Origin: Klebsormidium nitens
Lineage: Eukaryota > Streptophyta > Klebsormidiophyceae > Klebsormidiales > Klebsormidiaceae
NCBI GenBank assembly: GCA_000708835.1
Contig: DF237045.1
Location: forward strand, 124,001 to 188,000
DNA: 64,000 nt
Direction of reading: 5' to 3'
The notes under the pieces were generated by a model, which was not told the origin of the DNA, did no database searches, and saw only the letters and a program-made list of their open reading frames with translations. The translations under genes were made by a program, and so were the position numbers. Of this stretch, positions 35,401 through 47,852 are shown one piece after another. Within the stretch, counting starts at the first letter, position 1. Each line of letters opens with the position of its first letter.

Positions 35401-38400
35401 GCGTCACTTTGGTGCCACATGATATAACTAATGAGAGAAACTGCGAAGAAATTAAGAAAGGAACGGACAATACACGAAGTTTCGTTACTTGATTTCATCA
35501 TTCGTTTCAGTCAAGAGAAAAGTCCTACTAGAACATGATGGCTGCAGTACGAAGGGTCACAAAACACCGGTCCGAAAGAACCGGATCTCGACGACCTTGA
35601 GGCGGCAACCCCGTTTCGTGTCGTTTGCTAGCTAGGAGAATTTGCAGTAATATAAACAACGAGGCTAAAGAAAGCCGGCAGGAATGAATAGACGGACCCT
35701 TTTAAGCCTGATAAACAAGACGAAGATTGAATCGGCTGAAAGTTGCGGAGATGATTGGTAAGCTTCTATCCATCCAGCGTCCGAACCCCGTTTCTCACCT
35801 GATGATGAACAAACCGCCCGGCGCGAGAACCCTCCGGACGTCCGCCAGAAAGTCTCCAAGTCGTTCCTGGGGCAAATGGTGCAGCCCCATCATGACCGTT
35901 ACCAGGTCCACGCTGCCCGGCGGTAACGGTAGCTCCGGACACGTTTGATAGTCATACGCCATGCGCTCGCCCACCGGCCACGGGCGTCCGCGCTCCAGGG
36001 CGTCCGCGGGGAAGCGCGCGCGGTCGTGCGCGACGCACGCGCGGCCGCGCATGCCGAGCGCGCGCCGGAGGCCGACGACGTGGCGGCCGGCGTCGCCCAG
36101 GGTTAGCAGGGTTTGGAGGCGGCCGCCGAAGCCGAGGAGGGAGACGCACGTGGCCATCTGAAAGAGAAGAAAGCGAAGTCGATGAGGAATCCGCAATTCT
36201 TGCTAATTCTTCAACGTACTACTTTCCGGAGAAGTATCGTTTGTCCGTCCTTTTCGTTGATCCCTTCGCCCTCCCCTTTGTCATTGGTCTCAACGCTTCA
36301 AGCACTGAGAAGACGTCTTTCGGGCAACCGGGAAGAGTCCATTCTACGTAGCGCTGGCCAAAATTAGTTTGGGCGATTCGAATTAGTTTGGGCGAATCGA
36401 ACTGTCGCTAACGACAAACAGATTTGCTTCCTCCGGTTGCCTCTCTCCGTCGAAGGTGCAAAGCTAAGATACTCCCTCGACGCACTCTCAACAACGTAGT
36501 CTACGCCCTTGCGTAACAACTCTGGCATGTCAATGCCAAGAGGGCTCCTTTCCCACATGAGACCCTTCTGTCATGATTCTGAAGAGCTTTGAAGTGACAA
36601 TCGTACTCAATTGAAGTCTGGAAGGTTAAAGAAAAAAGCGACCGCACCGAGGATGGAGTATCGATTGATAAGGCACCTCCGGCACGCGTCAGCGAGATTG
36701 GTGCGCATAGCCGATGCTTCGTTTTGGTGATTGTCACCGCGGATAAAACCGGACGCCCAAAATTGGCGCCAAAGCCGTCCGAGAAGAATTACTCCTGCTT
36801 CACACTATCAACACAATTGACGCATTCGGGCAGCTTTGTGAAGTGTGAGGCGAAATACTCAAAAACACTGTCATACAAGCGCATGTCTAGCAAAAGAGAA
36901 CGGATACTACAAAGCCCAGTTAAAGCGAAGGAACAAAGAAGCAAGTACCTGCTCCACGAGGTCGGCCTTTTGCAGGATCAGTTGCTTCAGCGTCAGCAGC
37001 TGCGACCCAAACTTGTGCATCGGATGCCGCTCGTCTAGGATCCGCTGCAAGTCCGCGAAGACCTAGACGGAACCGGAATCAGACACGTGTCAGAGTAGCC
37101 GCCCGACAAGCTTACAAGTGCGTCTCTAGAAGAGTGAGGTCGTCAACTATAGCTTCTGACTTCATGAAGAGAATCGATGTGATCGGGAAATCAAGACATT
37201 TTTCTAGCATGACTATGAGTAGAAACCGGTCGTTTCAGTACATGGGTACGTTCAAGCAAAAGAATCTTGGACGGAGCAGATATAGAACATATCAGAACGC
37301 GGCTTTCCATCATGAAAGCTCTGTAGAACAGCGGGTCTTGCTTACTGTGGAAAGCTATGTCCTTCTTACCTGGCTGTCGTCCTTGTCGTGCGGACCCATA
37401 GCCGCTTGGCACACGTACGAATACATCGCGTCCGGGCTCTCCACGTGGAACACGTGGCGCAGGAACAGCTGCAGGCGCGCGCGCAGCGCGTCGCTCGCGA
37501 GCACCGCCCGGTACGAGTTCGTCCGGTGCTCGGACACCGTTTCGATCGGGACCGAGGGATCCCCCCGGGCGCAACTAGGGGCGGCAGAAAAGTCGCCGGA
37601 AGAAGGCGCGGATAAAGATGGGCAGCTCCGAGTCTGCGTCGAGCTATCGGTGTTACCTAAGTGATTGGTGACACCGACTATGTTGCTGACGTCAATACAA
37701 TTGGGCAGGACGGAAGTTGGTGACGTGGCCTGGCGGGCGACGCTGACGTACTCCTTGCCGTATGTGGTGAACCTGTAAAGACCGGAAGAGTCAATTTTGG
37801 CTCTCTTGTGTTCAGGTTGATTTTTGCTGACCAAGGAACAATCTCAGAGCACTCGAAGAACAGCAAACGTATGCCAGTAACAAGGAAACAATACACGTGT
37901 CTTAGGGCAAATCTTAGAAATTCAGTTGGGCTTGAGTCCGATGGAGCCGACGGAGTCCGAGGGGATGATATCAGTCTAAAAGCTCGTTCATCTTGTCCAC
38001 GGACTGCCGCAAGAAACGCAGGGATACCATACTGAGTACGTTGCAAGGAAAGAACTTCTCACTTTAAGGCTTCAGGCACAGAAAGAATCCCGCAGAGCAT
38101 GAGTACTTAAAGTTGTTGCAACAGCCCATGTGCTCAAAGACTTGTGCACAATACGAAAGAGCCCATAAAGATTTGTATTAAAAGGATCTCAACAGCCGAC
38201 TCAAACGAGGGGCAAAGGTATCCACTCAACGACCGGGTCACCCCCAGCTCCCTTGATAGGTGACGGGACGAAGTACTGGTTTTGATACAACTTAACTTCT
38301 TCCATAGAAAGGAAAACGAAGGCAGTCGAGGGAAGCCTTACCAGACGTTGGAGAAGATGTTGTCCGGATCGTACTTGGCCTTGAGCCGGAAGAACTCGCC

Positions 38401-41400
38401 GATGTTGGGGTACGCTGTCCGCAGCTCCTCGGGCGAGTAGTGCGGACGGTACGGCAGGTAGAAGGTGCCTGAACCCGAAATTGGGCTTAGGGTTCCGTCT
38501 TTTTTGACAAAGCGATGAACGTTTCCAAACTTTTTCTCTCGGTTCCAACAAAATCAGGTGCCACACCTTACGAACTCCAGAGGTCGTCCGTCGTGAGAGA
38601 CTTTCCAGCTCCCAAAGGGAAGACGAGAGAACCCTTTTCGAGCACCCCCAACTCGCACTTACGCAACTCAGTAGGTGCGAGATTGACGGAATTCGACGTT
38701 ATATGACACTCTCCGCCTTTTGTGGTGGCTATCGAGCACTCCGTTGAAAACAACATCTTGGGTGGAGGTGAAGGGGCCCGAGCTTTTGACAAGCATCGTA
38801 ACCCACGGATGGCTAGAATAACTAGGCACAAAGAAAAAGAAAGCGAAGAATAGACAAGTGTGTCGTGACCGGATACCCACCTCCGAGGCGCAGCGCAGTC
38901 TATCAATGTGAACAAAAGCCTTTTTGCTTGGATCTTGCGTCATCCCTCCGACGCTCGAGTGAGATCTCAGCACCACACTCTTCTAGGTCCTCAAACGAGG
39001 AAGCTTCAAAGAAGACAGTAGCCTTTTGGGAAGGAATGGCTAGAAGCGAGACGAGCCCTGTCCGGGAACCCACCCTCGAGGCGCAGCGTGGCGTCCACGA
39101 GTGCCCGGTGGACTGCCCCGAGCGCCGCGTCTCCCTCCGGCGTGCACGGGAGGCGGAAGTAGAGCACGAACGCGAAGCTGGGGCAGCGGGCGTAGCGCAG
39201 GAATGTGGTGGTATCGGGTTGGAGATACCTGGGGAGATAGAAGGAGTCAGATTAGGAGCCCACAAAGAGCACTCATGCATCAAAGAATAGAGCACGAAGG
39301 CGAAGCTGGGGAACCGGGTGTAGAAGGAACGTCGTGATATCGGGTTGGAGATACCTGCCGGAGATATAAGATTGCCGCAGGAGCCAAGAAAGAGCACTCA
39401 TTGGAAAGTTTAGAGCACGAAAGCGAAGCTGGGGAACCGGGCGTGGCGCACAAACGTCGTGGTATTGGCTTGAGGATACCTGCCGGAGATATAAGATTAA
39501 CGCAGGAGCCAAGAAAGAGCACTCATTGGAAAGTGTAGAGCACAAAAGCGAAGCTGGGGCACCGAGCGTAACGCAGGAATGTGGTGGTCTTTGATTGGAC
39601 TTGCCTAAAGGGCCAAGATGGGGGATGCGATGTGTCTTTCTTCGTTGTTTTTGTTGTTTGTCTTGTATCTGAGCCGCTGCGCACATTGTGGGCCGCGATC
39701 ATGCGGTAGAAGAGATGAGCTTTAGAGATTGAGGACTACAAACGCCAAGGAAGAAGTTGGTGCATAGAATGAGCAAATTTGGAGGGATGCTAAGGGGGCG
39801 GCGGGACTTTGACTGGAGACATCATGGGAGCAGAGCCCCGGAACTGAGAAAGAGACTTTCAGGGCGCGAACTTCGAACCGTGAAAGATTCCATCATCTTC
39901 GAATGAAGCGCTGGGAAAGTTCTCAAAGGTACGACTAAGGCATCTCGCAAAAGGAGGACCTATTTTGAACGTTGAGTGTCTCCTCTTCTCCTACTCAGAT
40001 AATTTTTGACAAGCTTTGATGCAAATAACCTCTGGTCAACAAGCCTTCCGACCTACCTGTTGCACAACGAGAGAGTTTGTAATACTCACAAATCAGAAAA
40101 TGTCGAAAACGAACGTCTTCTGTGTACTTTCGCATGAAGCGAGATGCTTGCCTGATGGTGATGTTGAGCAGCTTGATATCGCAGTGTGCGTCGCTCAGAA
40201 TGCCCGTCGCGGCCTCCATCCAGTCGGCGAATCGATGGTGCGGGACGAAGTATTCCTGGAAGGCAGGTTTGCAACTCTCAGATGCTGAACGGCTGACCCG
40301 ATTTGCTACAGATACCGTTAAATTGACTTGAGAAGAGGCGAATAAGAGGCGCGCAGAATTGGAGCAGTACTAAGGTGAGTCAAAGGGCTGAAACCATCTC
40401 CGTCATGTTGCTCGTTGCTTGCAGCGTCAATTTCATTGAGAGCCCCAGGACGCCGAGTAATTCCCAATGACGAGACTCCTGCCAAGCCAAAGCTGTTCAG
40501 TTTATCAAACGAAGTTACGACAACCCCTCTTATGTAAGTACCCGCAGCAATAATGGTAAAAGCTGTCCACGAAAGCAAAGGAAATTTTTCCTTCCTGGAC
40601 GATTGCGGTTACCAGCATGGTTACGAGTACGGTTCCGAGCATGGTTACGAGCATGACTACGAGCACGGATACGAGCATATTTACGAGCACGGTTACGAGA
40701 ACGAATACGACCATGGTTACGAGCATTGTTAGAACTTAACCTTTCCACTTTACCTGAAGAACGTGCGTCTGGTTGAGCCGCACGAGGGGCGCCACGAGGT
40801 GCGCGAGCGGGTACGCGCTCTCGTACAGGATGCAGTTCCGGTCGACCTCCCGCTGCCAGTCGAGCGGAACGCGGAGCAGCCGCTCCAAGGAGAAGCGGAG
40901 CTGCGGGGGAAGCAGGCACGTGGGTCGTTGACGTCAGCTGACGTCGTTTCATGGACGCGGGTCTCCGCTGCGACCGCAGCACAGGAACGACAGTACATCT
41001 ATCGAGGATAACACCCCACGACCTTAACCTCTCCTTACCAAGATCGAAAACCCACATTCATCACGTAACAGACGGTGACAAACCCACTTTACCGTGACTA
41101 GACACCGAGAGCACCAGACTCTTAGTTTTGAGAAACAAAGGAGAGTCCGAACCTTTCATCCCAGGAGCCAAAAACCCGAAAGCTCACGACTCCTGCGTGA
41201 TGCCCACCTTTTGGACGATCCTGAGCGGCAAGAGCCACTTGTAGATAAGAGCGCCGGCAGGGCTCATCTGGCGGGGCCCCTCCGGAAGGTCACTAACCGT
41301 CGGCTGGCCCTGCGAAACCAAAACCTTAACCTTAAGTACAGCTTTTCCGTCGAGCTCGCCACCCTATGATCTTTCAGAAATCAGGTTATGGTGCGCAGTC

Positions 41401-44400
41401 CGATGCCTTGCCGTCGTCCAATTGAATGATTCGAGATGATGACTCATGCTCCGACAATCTGGGAAATGATGGCAAGTCTACGCAAACAGCTGTATCCAAC
41501 TTCTGAAACACTGAAACCCGGAAAGTCTACAGGTTCTTTGAATGCAACTCGTGAACTTTGCATTTCGTTTGGCTGCTAGAGGCCCGGCAGCAGCGGCGAG
41601 ACATTGGAATCGGCAACCGAGGAAGCACTCAAAGAAATTTGACTAACTCAAGTTTAGGACATCTAAGCACAGCGTAGTTCCACGTGCTGACGTCAAGAGC
41701 GATCGATCGATCAAGCAGCCTGCTCGAGCAGGCTGCTTGCACAGATGCTCTTGGATCCAGAGAAAGTTCGACACTCGTGAGGCAGGACCAGAAAGAGAAA
41801 CACCCCGCTGGAGACTCATGATAGCTTACGTGGGAATTTTGCACGGTCAAGTAAGCCGTTCTGCCCCAAGAACTCTACAAAACTGTGCCAGATGAAGTGC
41901 AGACACCTCAGCGTTTACGCCTCATCATTCTTGGAGCCTGAACAAAGCGCGGGAACGCTGGACGAGAATGCTTTACCTTGTTGGAGCGCCTCGAGGTGTA
42001 GAGCGAGATCCGGTCGAACTTGTGCCACGTCAGCTCGACGCGCGCCAGTTTCATCTCCACCGCCGGGTCCGTCAGCAGAGGCCTGCAAAATGCAGCAAAT
42101 TTTCAGCAGAAAATCTACGGAAACCTACTTGACATAAAGTTTAGGAGTTCGAACTCCTCTCGTCGCCGCTCAACAAAATCTTCGCAGTCCGCTGGGCGAC
42201 CACCTGGCGGAATCACTCAATCTATGTCGCCGTTTCGTGCCCCAATCCGTGCTTCCTTAAAAACTGCTGCCAAAGTGAGGGAATTTTGCCTCACAGACAT
42301 TGAAGAAGGTTCAAGGGGTCAATCGTGCAAGGTACACAACACGAGGGATGCTGACTTCACAGGTTATACTGAAATACTGGCAAGCAAAATGCCCCTGACG
42401 TCATGCTCACGTGTACGCGTCGACGAACCGGTGCCGATCCAACGTGAGAGACTCCAGCGCGGTCTTCACGTTCGGCACTACGCGCAGCGTCACCTCCGTC
42501 AGCACGCCAAACAGACCGTAGCCGCCGATCACCTGCGGAAATGGACGGTCCCGATGCTTCTGGATTGACATTGACGGTCGTTGTGTGAGTATAAGGGAGA
42601 AAGGATTGAACGACGGCATGGAGTTGAGAGGAAAAGGATGGAGAAAGCTGGACGTTTCGGACGCTTTTAAGGACTGCTCTTTGGCCTGAAAGGGTGTATT
42701 CTGCTCGGAAGGCCAGATGAAAATGTGCGGGGATGTGAGAATGTTGGCAAAAGGCCAGCGTCTTCAAGGTGAGGAAAGTGGAGGGGAAACCAGTACGTAG
42801 GCGGAATTCGCGCAAACAAGTGTGCCGATGCTTCGCAATGAGTCAGATAAGCGGGCACCTGTTTGCACTTAGAGCAACTGGATTTCCGTGAACGCCTGCG
42901 CACTTTGTCGAACGAGACGTTGCTTGTAGAGTCAGCTTCTGCCAGAAAGAACTGATTAGCGCTTGGTGAAGCGCTCTCCTTCATCATGGCCACGAAAACC
43001 CTGACCAATCCAGCGACGCTGGCAAAGACTCCCCTAAATCCTTCCTGAGAGGGGAGGACCCTCCTGACAAAAAGCTCACCGGAGACAAAGGTCGCTCAGT
43101 CGCTTCTTAAGTGTCCCTTTTTCAAGTGTCCCTCACCAGCGACCCGAGTCAACTAGGTTATCGGATAACCAGTGTCGTTAAAAGGTCAAACCCGGTGCAA
43201 AAAAGTGCGACTTACCAGGAGAGCTTGGCCCAGTTGTGAGGAAAAGGGGTCGGCGTTTTGGTCATAACACACGCTTTTCAAGGAAAAAGGCTTGGCGATT
43301 ACGTCCCCGTTGCGACGTGCTAGAGAAAGAGGTCGGCGTCTAGGTGCCGGTCACTGCTGATCAGCAAGGGAAAAGAGTCGGCAAATGCTTCCCGGTTGCG
43401 GCTTACTAGGAGAATGTGGCTAGGATTTTTCGTCCGGGTTGCATTTTGGTAGGAAGAAGAACCCCGGTTTATTGTCCCGGTTGCGACTTACCAGGGAGAA
43501 CAGCTCGGCGTTCTCGTCCCGACAACAATTGACCACGTGTCCGTTTGCGTCGACGAGCCGCAGCCGCAGAACGGCCTCGTGCATGGCGCAGTCCGCCGTG
43601 ATGCCGTGCGCATTCACACTGATGCTCCCACCCACGGAGAAGGAGCAGTAGGACTGCGAGGTGAACGGGCTCGTCAGGCACAAGCCGCCGAGAAGATGAT
43701 CAATGAAACTCGTGTGTTAATGGAAATCAAAATGTAGTGAGACGAGCGATCCGATGACATTTGGCAATAAAGTTTTGATATATACAAGAGGCCGATGCTC
43801 CATATGTGTACACATCAAGTTTTCGGACTCCAAATTATCCTCACCACGCAGCAAACCAAACCCTCCATTGTAAGGTATGCTGACTTACATCACAGGAGTG
43901 AGGGACTTGGGGTGTTCTCAATCTAACCAGATCAACCAACGAAGCAACACCCACAAGTTACCTGCATGATCATTGGCGACACTCCAAAGTCGTTGAGGTA
44001 CTTGATAAGGTCGCCCCAAGTCGCGCCCGGGCCAACTGACACCGTCTGCGAGGCCGGGTCGTAGCGCATGCTGTTGAGGTACTTGGTGTCAATCAGGAAG
44101 CCGCCCGGCGCCAAGATGTGACCGCCCATCGTGTGGGACTGGCCCCGCATGGAAACCTGGGGACGTTGCGTTTCTGTGTTAGGTGCTAAACTGGAAAGGG
44201 ATGTATCTTACTGATCGGCGAAAAAAGAATTGCCAGAGAATGGTGGTCGACACAAGCGCGTGAACGTGCAAAGTTGGTGGAAAGAAGAAGCAGATCTGTC
44301 CATCTTCTCAAGATCAAATTGAACCTGCACTTTGGTAAGAAACTGCGGTGGAAAACGGCTGAATCAATGGAACACTGAGCAGAATAAAAGAAAGGTGCTT

Positions 44401-46157
44401 TCGGTCCAAACAACGTCCTTGGGACTAAAGCAAACTTCTTTCAGAGCAGCTCTTTAGATGCCTCCCGACTCTGAAATCACTCAAACGAACAACATTTGGT
44501 TCTCTACCTATGAATTGGCGAAGCTGAGCCAGCCATAGAACCGAATGGCAATAGGGACAGATCTGAAACCTAAGTAGAGCCGAACAAGTACAGATGAAAG
44601 AGTGTCATGAAACTTAAGTCTCTAGTTGAACAGTCATCCGCCACAAAACCGCACAGGTTGGATATCACATTCAGCTCATAAGCTCCACAGCAGGGCTCAA
44701 ATCAACACCACTTATCCCTAGACCCTTTGCTTGAACAGTGGCTGTCAAGTCCGAGTTAGTGTCATGTCAGATTCAGATCAACTGCCATCTCGTTTGACGG
44801 CTCTCACCTGACAGCCCTTGAGCTGGGCGGCCCGCACCACCGCTCGCACGTCCTCCTCCGACGCCACCATGAACACCCGCTCCACCTCACACTCGTTCAT
44901 CTGAGTGACGTCATCCACCAAGACCCCGTCCCCTCCCCCTCCCTTCGACGCCTTCCGCCGAAGTCTTTTTGCCGTCAAGGTAACTAAAGTGATTGTAGCC
45001 AGCCCTAGCGTCGGTTTCGAGTAGAATATTGCTTTCAAGGGAGGGAGGTGTGTGATCAAGTGCCCGGTAGAGTACCCCAGGCGCAGAATCCAGTGAAGCC
45101 CGATGCCCAGAACCACAAACCGGGGGATCAGAATCTTTGCCCCAAGCGCCCAGCGAAAGAAGCGCCCAACAGGCCTGGCAACTAGGTTGAGGGATAGAGA
45201 CCCCAGCTTAGAGATGGATTTCCGGATAGTGGGCTGTTGCGTTCCTAGGAACGTGCACAAAACGAGTCCTGAGGAGAGGATTGGCTGAGCAGCCCACAAT
45301 TGAGATGCGTCCAAAAGGAGGCTATTCGCACTGCTAAGGAATGGCGTCAAGGGGTTGAAGGCGGATAGTACATTCGGTGCGATGCCAATTGCCTTTGGAA
45401 GGAAGGGAGAGATTTGGCGGAACAGGTGGGAACCGATTGGGGCAGCTGCCAAAAGCAAAGGGATCGCTGGCAATTGCACCGGCGGGCGCCTCTTTCTAAA
45501 CAACCGCACAAACAGCTGGCGGCCAATGTGGAAAAGCTGGAGAAACAGTCCGCTGATGCTGCGCCAGGCAGGGGGAAGGATCCTCGTCGCCACAAAGCGC
45601 CCCAGTCTAGTTAGCCCGATGAGAGCGAGTGCCAGCGCTAAGGCGGCAATCACTGGGTGGTATGAACAAAACCGCTGCGGTGCGCCAGTGAGAATGCGCT
45701 CCATTGTGGCAGAGGTGACTTGGCGGTAGCGGGAGAGAGGGGCTCCAATGATGCCAGCTGGCAGTCTTTCCAGAGCTGAACAAATACGCAGCGGTTGTGC
45801 TTTTGAGCTGTGGCGAGCTGGGATTGCAGGAGACAGAGGCTGATTGACTGTTCTTCCGAATGAACGTCTGGAGCGAGAGAAGGGGTGCGAGAGTGAAGAG
45901 CTATAAGAAACAAAATGCACGCCCCTTCTTGGGTCTGACGTTTTGCCTGGTGCATTGGCTGATGTTCTCTGCAGGGCAGATCTGGGTGGGGTGCGAGGAG
46001 TTGGCCTGCGCTTGAGCTTGGCCCACACGCTTTTCAAGTCCCTCTCGCATTCTGAGACGTTGCTTCTCCGCAGCGCTTGTTCTGAACAAGACAAGAACCC
46101 GGCCATCGTCTGGTTCCCAGTAAGACTCAGAGGCAGGAGCAGGCTGAGGTCCTCCAT
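32486..46157 (-). CDS. Membrane-anchored FAD-linked oxidase fused to a SAM-methyltransferase-like domain
   Basis: Sixteen exons join in phase to about 1,650 residues: 46157-44808, 44156-43962, 43653-43492, 42532-42411, 42082-41977, 41309-41208, 40900-40754, 40255-40152, 39228-39074, 38468-38342, 37772-37370, 37062-36949, 36157-35799, 35064-34371, 33850-33312, 32768-32486. The N-terminus (first about 400 residues) has a basic Ser-rich part then four or five hydrophobic segments. An FAD-binding PCMH domain follows (SMRGQSHTMGGH, VSVGPGATWGDL, CSFSVGGSISVNAHG, VIGGYGLFGVLTEVTLRVV). The oxidase C-terminal part includes LLNITIRYL, FAFVLYFRLP and FFRLKAKYDPDNIFSN. Next is a methyltransferase-like region (VDLVTVMMGLHHLPQERL, VRRVLAPGGLFIIREHDA). 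The tail includes VPLLVMRVPKHVPFTEIL. One donor is GC (exon 40255-40152). The acceptor for 33850 (GAG) is least certain. The N-terminal Met is the first ATG after an in-frame stop. Confidence 0.82.
36362..36399. repeat. 19-bp direct repeat, two copies, in a fusion-gene intron
   Basis: AATTAGTTTGGGCGATTCG is followed at once by a copy differing at one base. Confidence 0.7.
38850..39090 (-). repeat. Copy of the 3' edge (donor side) of the fusion-gene exon 39228-39074
   Basis: The true donor edge at 39074 (plus strand ACCCAC|CCTCGAGGCGCAGCG) recurs at 38881 as ACCCAC|CTCCGAGGCGCAGCG, 193 bp into the downstream intron. The minus-strand GT donor is preserved, and flanks are also related. Confidence 0.75.
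39160..39610 (-). repeat. Four tandem copies of the 5' edge of the fusion-gene exon 39228-39074
   Basis: The exon edge at 39228 is repeated at 39354 and 39480 with a regular 126-bp step, and a degraded copy lies near 39602. Shared plus-strand blocks are GCGAAGCTGGGG and GGTTGGAGATACCTG. The AG acceptor is intact in the first two copies. Translations of the copies still resemble YLQPDTTTF. Confidence 0.88.
40612..40731. repeat. 12-bp minisatellite in a fusion-gene intron
   Basis: About ten units of consensus GGTTACGAGCAT with drift at three positions. The unit length is a multiple of three, so open frames run through it on both strands (plus strand reads like YEHG repeats), but it lies between two exons that splice in phase without it. 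Confidence 0.85.
41712..41739. repeat. 28-bp perfect palindrome in a fusion-gene intron
   Basis: The half-site is CAAGCAGCCTGCTC, followed directly by its reverse complement. A GATCGATCGATC run precedes it. It could extrude a cruciform; no role is evident. Confidence 0.9.
43195..43510 (-). repeat. Tandem copies of the 3' edge (donor side) of the fusion-gene exon 43653-43492
   Basis: The donor edge at 43492 (minus strand TCCCTG|GTAAGTCGCAAC) has related segments with edges at about 43406, 43321 and 43216, in the downstream intron. GTAAG is kept in the first and third copies and lost in the second. Spacing is 85 to 105 bp. Confidence 0.8.
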
Positions 46158-47852
46158 GCTGATGTCGCTTGAGGGAGTTCTCTTGCAGGATACGCTCCTC
46201 CTCACCAGCTAAAGATGACGGTGAGCGCGAACTGGCAAGAAAATCTCCTTCAAGTTCAAATGATGACGTCCACTGTAGTCGCTTCGTTGAAAGTGACAGC
46301 CGCGGTGGCTTCTCATTGGCAGCTAGGGAACTGGGGGCGTCATCGAAGCACTCCCTCTCCGGCCCGCGCGAGGTGGCAGGCAGGGTTACGACCGTCGCGC
46401 GTTTTCTGTCCTGCAGTGGAGTCAGGCGGATCGAGTCCTGCCGTCCGAGCGCCGTCTTCTGCGCGAGCTTACGTCACCAAATTTGGACCGCGCGTATTCA
46501 AACCTCAAACCGCAAACCAAGGCGCGACACCTCGGTATCGGCCGGCCGGGCGGGCGCGGGCTACGTGTACGGCCCGCGGGCGGGCGCGCGTCCAAAGGGT
46601 CGAGTCCGAGGCAGACGTCAGTAACAAATCCGCCGTTTGAACGATACAACTGACCATCAAGCGTCAGTGAGAATCGGCCCGATTAGTGGGAAACGTTTTT
46701 GGAAGCAACAAAGCAACCTTGAGAAGCTCGCCTTGGCCGTGATTTCGTCGCGGGCGCTTCTTTGAACCGTGAAAGATGGCGCGCTTCAAACACAGCAGCA
46801 TTCAGATGGGACTATACCCAACTCGTTCGAACGTCGGGCGCACAAAGATGTTCAGATGATCGGATTCCCCGACGTTTCATGTACGTTTTAAATCTGTTCT
46901 GCAATGAGTTCTGTGATTTATGTAATCGTGGTTCAGCTCCTTTTCTATCATTTCATTCAAGACTCCATTTAACGAAGACATCGGCGCAGGACAGCGATAA
47001 AGGTACTCTGATCTTTACCCTGGCAAAGCCTTCCAGTTGTGTAGTACTCGGAGACCAGTGGACATCTACATAGGTTGAACTCATCGAATGAATATGGATT
47101 TCTGAAGACTTCGAACCGCTATCTGCGGACTTGAAATGCAAAATGCTGCCCATATGCCGCCGAACGTTTTGTAACAGAAGACGGATCGCAGCACATTGAA
47201 CGTAATAGCAAGGGCTGTGCAGCAATTGCATCCGTTTCTGCCTATTCGGCAACCCCCACAACGCTTAAGCGAATATTGTTCGGGAGAAAAATCCTGCAGT
47301 GACTTTGAACACTGTCAACGTTACGAACGTCTCGAAATTCCGCTAGATATGATAGTTACATTACAGAATTTGTCCGTAACTACTGGCCGCGTGCCTTCGC
47401 TTGATTGAACCATTCAGGGTACCTCCAGAGCACTAAATGTACATCCCGCGCAAGCAAGAGTCTGTATTGTACACTTCACGGTAAAGATTGTACACTACGG
47501 TAAAGATTCGTCATGTCTTCCAAAAATCGCAAGCAGCGTGCTGTATCTAACAACGGCGCAAAGCAGTACGCCGTTTCCTTGTACCGTCCTCCCACTTCGC
47601 ATGCAAGAAGCTACTGACTGCGCGGAAAGAACGACGTGCTGATCTATTAGAGGTGAATTTCAGCTTGCCAAATCCTTGTACCGTCCCTCAATACTCAAAT
47701 TGCATGCAAGAAGTAATACGTATTAGTAATAACTGTCCAAAAAGAATGTCCATAAACTCGATCCCCGCCCACCCACCAAATCGGCTTTCCCAGCGATCCG
47801 TTTTCGCCGAACCAAAGTCAACCTTCCCACGCCCACTTTCCTCAATCCGTTC
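46158..47852. other. Upstream region of the fusion gene
   Basis: About 1.7 kb. The part near 46.4-46.6 kb is GC-rich. Plus-strand open frames at 46169-46640 overlap the start of the fusion gene and show no family motif. No gene was supported. Confidence 0.4.

Noticed and set aside
40505-40731. Minus-strand valine/leucine-rich open frame that looks like a membrane segment
   Set aside because: It is the translation of the 12-bp minisatellite inside an intron.
46169-46640. Two plus-strand open frames of over 140 codons
   Set aside because: They overlap the 5' end of the fusion gene and its GC-rich upstream DNA, have no motifs, and reflect composition.
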